Source: Candidatus Aminicenantota bacterium
GTDB taxonomy: Bacteria; Acidobacteriota; Aminicenantia; UBA2199
Direction of reading: 5' to 3'
Length of the DNA stretch: 9,139 nt
Assembly (NCBI GenBank): GCA_030612495.1
Contig: JAUWNT010000087.1
Span: 1 to 9,139 of the forward strand
The position numbers and the translations under genes were made by a program. This document shows, one piece after another, positions 5,728-9,139 of the stretch. Within the stretch, counting starts at the first letter, position 1. Each line of letters opens with the position of its first letter. The notes under the pieces are model-generated. The model ran no database searches. It saw only the letters and a program-made list of their open reading frames with translations, and was not told where the DNA came from.

Positions 5728-7230
5728 ATGAAAAAAGGTAAATCTTCAAAAAGCTATGTATGGATATTCACAACCTACTTTACCGAAGGATTTCCCTATG
5801 CAATTATCAGGTCTATTTCTTCACTTTTTTTTAGAGATATGGGTGTGTCATTAGAGGCAATAGGATTAACCCCATTTTTTGGATTACCCTGGATATTAAA
5901 GTTTCTATGGGGGCCCCAAGTAGACGAATACAGTACTAAAAGAAAATGGATACTTTCTATGCAATTTATGCTTTTAATAATGATGTTATTAGCATCCATT
6001 TTTGCCCCTTTGAGTTTTAATGTAAAGGCAATTGCAATAATCTTTTTTATTGGTTCTTTTTTTGCAGCTACCAATGATATTGCAATTGACGGTTATTACA
6101 TGGAAAAGCTTGACAAAGAGGGGCAGGCAAAATTTGTAGGTTACCGTGTTATGGCTTATAGAATTGCCTGGTTAACCGGAACTGCAGGAGTAGCAGCAGT
6201 CGGAACTTATATAAACTGGTTCTTTGCTTTTTTAACTGCTACAGTGATCTTTGGAATGTTTTTATTATATCACCTCTTTTTTTTAAAAGAGATTGAAACA
6301 ACAAAAAAAAAGGGGAGCTCTCTTTTTTTTGATCTTTTAAGGGTAAAAACAGTATTTTTTATTATAGTCATTGTTATTGCTGTTTTATTTATCAGGTTCT
6401 TCTTTCAGTCTTCTTTCTATTTTGATTTAAAAAAACTTTTCCCTATAATTGGAAAAATACGTTTCACTCACATTGTGGCATTTTTATTATTGTTATCTTT
6501 AATACTGTTAGTAGCATTCCGCAAAAAATTGAAATCACTTATTTTAAAAAACCCTGATTCCTTTTACAGTAAAGCATTTCTATACTTTATAGATAGGGAA
6601 AAAATTGGAGTAATACTTGCCTTTCTAATTCTTTTGAGAGCAGGAGAGTGGACTTTAGCGGTAATGGTTTCACCTTTTCTTGTTGACTTAGGTATAAAAA
6701 CCCATTATTGGTGGATAAGTGGTTTTGCAGGACTTCCTGCTTCAATAATTGGAGCAATACTTGGTGGATGGATGATCTCTCGCTTTACACTTAAAAAGGT
6801 TATATGGCCATTTATATTCATTCAAAATTTTACAAATATTATCTATATGATATTAGCTATTCATCTCTCCTCCTTCATTCAAATAAATCAAGGCTCGACA
6901 CACCCTGTAAGTATAGGAGTGGCAAACCTTACCTTTGTAGCTTTAGTACATGCATTTGATCAATTTGCCGGTGGTTTGGGAACTGCTGTTTTAATGACCT
7001 ATTTAATGAGTATCTGCCACAAGGAATTCAAAGCTGCTCATTATGCAATTGGCTCAGGCTTAATGAATTTAAGCAGTCTTTTTGCAGGAATAATGAGTGG
7101 TTTTATTGCAGGCTGGTTAGGATATGCATGGGTTTTTGGAACAAGTTTTGTAATATCTATTCCAGGAATGCTCTTAATCCCGTTCCTTCCATATGTTTCA
7201 GAAACAAAAAAAAATAAAAAAAAGATTTGA
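5728..7230 (+). CDS. AmpG-family major facilitator permease (probable muropeptide transporter)
   Basis: A 500-residue inner-membrane protein with about 14 hydrophobic segments and a lysine-rich tail, close to the length of Escherichia coli AmpG. Family features include T-E-G-F-P near residue 19, L-P-W-I-L-K-F-L-W-G-P-Q-V-D at 53-66 (AmpG has the similar L-P-Y-x-L-K-F-L-W-x-P), the acidic A-T-N-D-I-A-I-D-G segment at 114-122, and G-Y-R-V-M-A-Y-R at 138-145. The two central helices (about 207-223 and 248-264) fit the extra pair in AmpG proteins. AmpG imports anhydromuropeptides for recycling. The substrate here is inferred from family and from nearby amidase and murI genes. Related PAT-family members carry other substrates. 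The start has no clear ribosome binding site (AT-rich leader), but no better start is visible. No hairpin terminator follows. Confidence 0.8.
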   Translation: MKKGKSSKSYVWIFTTYFTEGFPYAIIRSISSLFFRDMGVSLEAIGLTPFFGLPWILKFLWGPQVDEYSTKRKWILSMQFMLLIMMLLASIFAPLSFNVKAIAIIFFIGSFFAATNDIAIDGYYMEKLDKEGQAKFVGYRVMAYRIAWLTGTAGVAAVGTYINWFFAFLTATVIFGMFLLYHLFFLKEIETTKKKGSSLFFDLLRVKTVFFIIVIVIAVLFIRFFFQSSFYFDLKKLFPIIGKIRFTHIVAFLLLLSLILLVAFRKKLKSLILKNPDSFYSKAFLYFIDREKIGVILAFLILLRAGEWTLAVMVSPFLVDLGIKTHYWWISGFAGLPASIIGAILGGWMISRFTLKKVIWPFIFIQNFTNIIYMILAIHLSSFIQINQGSTHPVSIGVANLTFVALVHAFDQFAGGLGTAVLMTYLMSICHKEFKAAHYAIGSGLMNLSSLFAGIMSGFIAGWLGYAWVFGTSFVISIPGMLLIPFLPYVSETKKNKKKI

Positions 7231-7254
7231 TTATAATTATTTTTGTGATAGAAT
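7227..7254 (+). promoter_or_regulatory. Promoter of the small-ORF/kor operon
   Basis: TTGATT at 7227-7232 overlaps the stop of the permease gene. After 16 bases comes TAGAAT (7249-7254, five of six matches), preceded by TGA to give an extended -10. Transcription would begin near 7261, directly before the GGAGG of the 37-codon frame. Confidence 0.6.
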
Positions 7255-7272
7255 GCCCATCTTGGAGGAAAA

Positions 7273-7386
7273 ATGGAAGTCAATAAAAGAGTTTCTTTTA
7301 AAAAGAAGCTGGAAATACCACAAGTAAATGACTTAATATATACCTCTTATTTTACTAAACAAAGATATAACATATTAATTACCTAG
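7273..7386 (+). CDS. Hypothetical 37-residue protein ahead of korD
   Basis: A short frame opens with ATG at 7273, preceded by TTGGAGGAAAA (GGAGG at 7264-7268, four bases before the ATG), the strongest ribosome binding site on the plus strand here. It reads 37 residues to TAG at 7384-7386. The product is basic and soluble-looking, beginning M-E-V-N-K-R-V-S-F-K-K-K, with no cysteines, membrane helix or recognised motif. It lies 18 bases before korD, behind an extended -10 promoter that would start transcription about 12 bases upstream. It could be a genuine small protein, a translated leader controlling korD, or a decayed gene. I do not recognise it. Confidence 0.5.
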   Translation: MEVNKRVSFKKKLEIPQVNDLIYTSYFTKQRYNILIT

Positions 7387-7404
7387 ATATCACCGAGGTG
7401 AATA

Positions 7405-7740
7405 ATGGAAAAATTCGAAATTAAATTAAATGAGGATGCCCTTATTCGTAGAGAAAAAAGAAAGCCTTCTCCCCAAAAAAACAAGTTAACAGTAAAAAAA
7501 ATCTATTGTAAGGGCTGTGGCTTATGTGTTGACATTTGTCCTACAGGAACACTTCAACTCGAAGATAATAAGGAAAGTAAATTCGGAGTATCAGTGAAAA
7601 TTGATGCTCAAGAATACTGTATTGGATGTAAATTGTGTGAATCCAGGTGCCCTGACTTTGCAATTTTTGTAAATTATAATGAAAAGAAGGAAAAAAATGA
7701 GAAGAAAACAAGTATTACAGGGAAACATAATCGTTGCTAA
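7405..7740 (+). CDS. korD: 2-oxoacid:ferredoxin oxidoreductase, delta (ferredoxin-type) subunit
   Basis: A 111-residue ferredoxin-like subunit carrying two [4Fe-4S] motifs, Cys35/38/41/45 and Cys72/75/78/82, each ending in Cys-Pro. In four-subunit 2-oxoacid:ferredoxin oxidoreductases this subunit relays electrons from the catalytic beta subunit toward ferredoxin. GAGGTG at 7395-7400 precedes the ATG by four bases. The lysine-rich stretch after residue 92 lies beyond the ferredoxin fold and is encoded largely by DNA that also encodes the start of korA. The adjacent alpha and beta genes make the assignment firm. The 2-oxoglutarate specificity is inferred from the D-A-B order and subunit similarity; a 2-oxoisovalerate (Vor) enzyme is the alternative. 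Confidence 0.87.
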   Translation: MEKFEIKLNEDALIRREKRKPSPQKNKLTVKKIYCKGCGLCVDICPTGTLQLEDNKESKFGVSVKIDAQEYCIGCKLCESRCPDFAIFVNYNEKKEKNEKKTSITGKHNRC

Positions 7741-8818
7741 GGCTGCACTTGCAGCAAGATGCAATTTTTTCGCTGGATATCCAATCACTCCATCTTCAGA
7801 AATTGCTCAATTTATGTCAAGAGAATTACCAAGAATGGGTTATGATTTCATTCAAATGGAAGATGAAATCGCATCCTTAGGAGCATGCATTGGTGCATCC
7901 CTTTCAGGAAGAAAAGTATTAACTGCTACAAGTGGCCCTGGTTTCTCACTTATGCAGGAACACCTTGGAATGGCAGTAATGGCTGAAATACCTCTTGTTA
8001 TTGTTAATGTTATGAGAGGAGGACCTTCAACAGGTTTACCAACAAAACCCTCTCAATCGGATATTATGCAAGCAAGATGGGGTACTCATGGAGATCACCC
8101 GATTATTGCTCTATACCCTGCTTTTGCAGACGAAATTTATTCTGAAACCATTAGAGCCTTTAACTTATCTGAAAAATTCTGGAATCCTGTGATTATACTT
8201 TTGGACGAAGTTCTTGCAAAAGCTCATGAAGATATTGAACTACCAAGGAAAAACGATATACATATATATAAAGAGAAGATTCATAGAATAAAAGATTTAA
8301 ATATCTATGATAGAGAAATCGGAGAAAATCCTCCAAGAGTTGATTTTTTTAAAGGTTACCCAATCCACATTGATGGACTTGAGCATGATAAACATGGATG
8401 GCCAACTTCTGATCCAGAGACAGTTAATAAGATGCAAACTTTAAGAATGCAAAAAATTTATCATTATCTTGATGAGATTGTTAAATTTAAAGAATATTAT
8501 ATGGAAGATGCTGAAATTATGATCTTCAGCTTTGGAGTATCAGCCAGATCTTCCCTTGCTGCTGTAAAAATGGCAAGAGAACAGGGAATAAAAGTTGGAC
8601 TTTTTCAAGCATTAACTATCTGGCCCTTTCCAAAGATTCCTTTAAAAGAGAGGTTCAAGCAGATCAAAAAAGTACTCACAGTAGAATTAAACATGGGGCA
8701 AACAAAGTATGAGATAGAAAGGATATCATTAGATGATGTTGAAAAGAAGGCATTATTGAGAGCAAATGGCATTCCATTTACACCTAACGAAGTGCTTGAC
8801 AAGATAAGGGAGTTTTAA
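7697..8818 (+). CDS. korA: 2-oxoacid:ferredoxin oxidoreductase, alpha subunit
   Basis: Alpha subunit of the thiamine-diphosphate enzyme that oxidatively decarboxylates a 2-oxoacid (probably 2-oxoglutarate to succinyl-CoA), reducing ferredoxin. From the start used here it has 373 residues, normal for KorA. Landmarks, counted from the upstream ATG at 7679 (subtract six for this start), are G-Y-P-I-T-P-S-S-E at 33-41, M-E-D-E-I-A-S at 60-66 near the cofactor, T-S-G-P-G-F-S-L at 84-91, and G-G-P-S-T-G-L-P-T at 114-122. The C-terminal half has F-S-F-G-V-S-A-R at 283-290 and the T-V-E-L-N-M-G-Q segment at 334-341. I chose 7697 because AGAAGG (7685-7690) is well spaced before it and no such site precedes 7679. 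Either way it overlaps korD, by 44 or 62 bases. korB starts one base after its stop. Confidence 0.9.
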   Translation: MRRKQVLQGNIIVAKAALAARCNFFAGYPITPSSEIAQFMSRELPRMGYDFIQMEDEIASLGACIGASLSGRKVLTATSGPGFSLMQEHLGMAVMAEIPLVIVNVMRGGPSTGLPTKPSQSDIMQARWGTHGDHPIIALYPAFADEIYSETIRAFNLSEKFWNPVIILLDEVLAKAHEDIELPRKNDIHIYKEKIHRIKDLNIYDREIGENPPRVDFFKGYPIHIDGLEHDKHGWPTSDPETVNKMQTLRMQKIYHYLDEIVKFKEYYMEDAEIMIFSFGVSARSSLAAVKMAREQGIKVGLFQALTIWPFPKIPLKERFKQIKKVLTVELNMGQTKYEIERISLDDVEKKALLRANGIPFTPNEVLDKIREF

Positions 8819-8819
8819 A

Positions 8820-9139
8820 ATGAGAAACTATGAAAAATATATAAGATACAGAACATTCCCCACACCATGGTGCCCGGGATGTGGTAATGGAGTTATTTTA
8901 AAAGCAATTGCAATGTCGTTTTCAGAACTTGATATCAAACCTAAAGATATAGTTGTTATTTCAGGAATAGGTTGCTCAGGGAGAATCCCAACATTCTTCA
9001 ACACAAACACACTTCATACAACACATGGTAGAGCATTAAGCTTTGCAACTGGAATTAAACTGGCCCGTCCAGATAAGTTTATAGTAGTTATCTCAGGCGA
9101 TGGAGATGCCCTTGCAATTGGAGGTAATCATCTCATTCA
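8820..9139 (+). CDS. korB: 2-oxoacid:ferredoxin oxidoreductase, beta subunit (5' part only)
   Basis: The first 106 codons of the thiamine-diphosphate-binding subunit, cut by the window edge. The start is supported by AAGGGAG at the end of korA and a one-base gap. Residues 16-22 (P-W-C-P-G-C-G) and Cys52 (G-I-G-C-S-G-R) are three of the expected ligands of the proximal [4Fe-4S] cluster. H-G-R-A at 69-72 and the G-D-G-D-A-L-A-I-G-G-N motif (93-103) that binds Mg-thiamine diphosphate are both present. This is the catalytic core partner of korA. A gamma-subunit gene (korC) would be expected beyond the window. Confidence 0.93.
   Translation, partial: MRNYEKYIRYRTFPTPWCPGCGNGVILKAIAMSFSELDIKPKDIVVISGIGCSGRIPTFFNTNTLHTTHGRALSFATGIKLARPDKFIVVISGDGDALAIGGNHLI

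Noticed and set aside
5793..6074. Minus-strand frame of 92 codons inside the AmpG-like gene.
   Set aside because: The plus-strand frame is a full-length permease with clear family motifs, so the reverse frame is a shadow.
7390..7401. Inverted repeat TCACC-GA-GGTGA covering the korD ribosome binding site, as a possible RNA switch.
   Set aside because: With only five-base arms and a two-base centre it is too weak a hairpin to claim, and I see no longer structure.
1..9139. CRISPR arrays, insertion sequences, prophage or defence genes.
   Set aside because: I found no regularly spaced repeats, transposase or recombinase motifs, terminal inverted repeats or defence-type domains on either strand.

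Overview
The window is AT-rich (about one third G+C by eye) and densely coding. It looks like bacterial chromosome from an anaerobe with a Gram-negative style envelope. The evidence is a 2-oxoacid:ferredoxin oxidoreductase operon, a membrane Fe-S/heme oxidoreductase of the type used for electron-transferring flavoprotein (ETF) and menaquinone in strict anaerobes and syntrophs, an AMIN-domain amidase and an AmpG-like muropeptide permease. No 16S or other lineage marker is present, so I do not name a phylum.

Leftward half (minus strand, 5579 down to 1). A promoter at 5551-5579 drives tRNA-Val(UAC), tRNA-Asp(GUC) and the tmRNA gene ssrA. Five to six bases after the tmRNA 3' end comes an N-acetylmuramoyl-L-alanine amidase, followed with almost no gaps by a GerMN-domain membrane protein, glutamate racemase (murI) and a 655-residue membrane Fe-S oxidoreductase. 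No terminator is visible between the stable RNAs and the protein genes, so all seven may share one transcript. Then comes a 236-base gap holding an unusual cluster of TTAG-N6-CTAA palindromes, and the start of a secreted protein with a carboxypeptidase-regulatory-like domain, cut by the window edge.

Rightward half (plus strand, 5677 to 9139). A divergent promoter (5677-5705) serves an AmpG-family permease. A second promoter overlaps that gene's stop codon and precedes a 37-codon open frame with a strong ribosome binding site. After it come korD, korA and the beginning of korB, encoding the delta, alpha and beta subunits of a 2-oxoacid (probably 2-oxoglutarate):ferredoxin oxidoreductase.

The amidase, MurI and AmpG-like permease together suggest cell-wall turnover and recycling. 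The Kor enzyme and the membrane oxidoreductase are energy metabolism. I see no defence system, mobile element or CRISPR array. The items most worth following are the stable-RNA/amidase junction, the palindromic operator cluster, the 37-codon gene and the eight-residue tmRNA tag.
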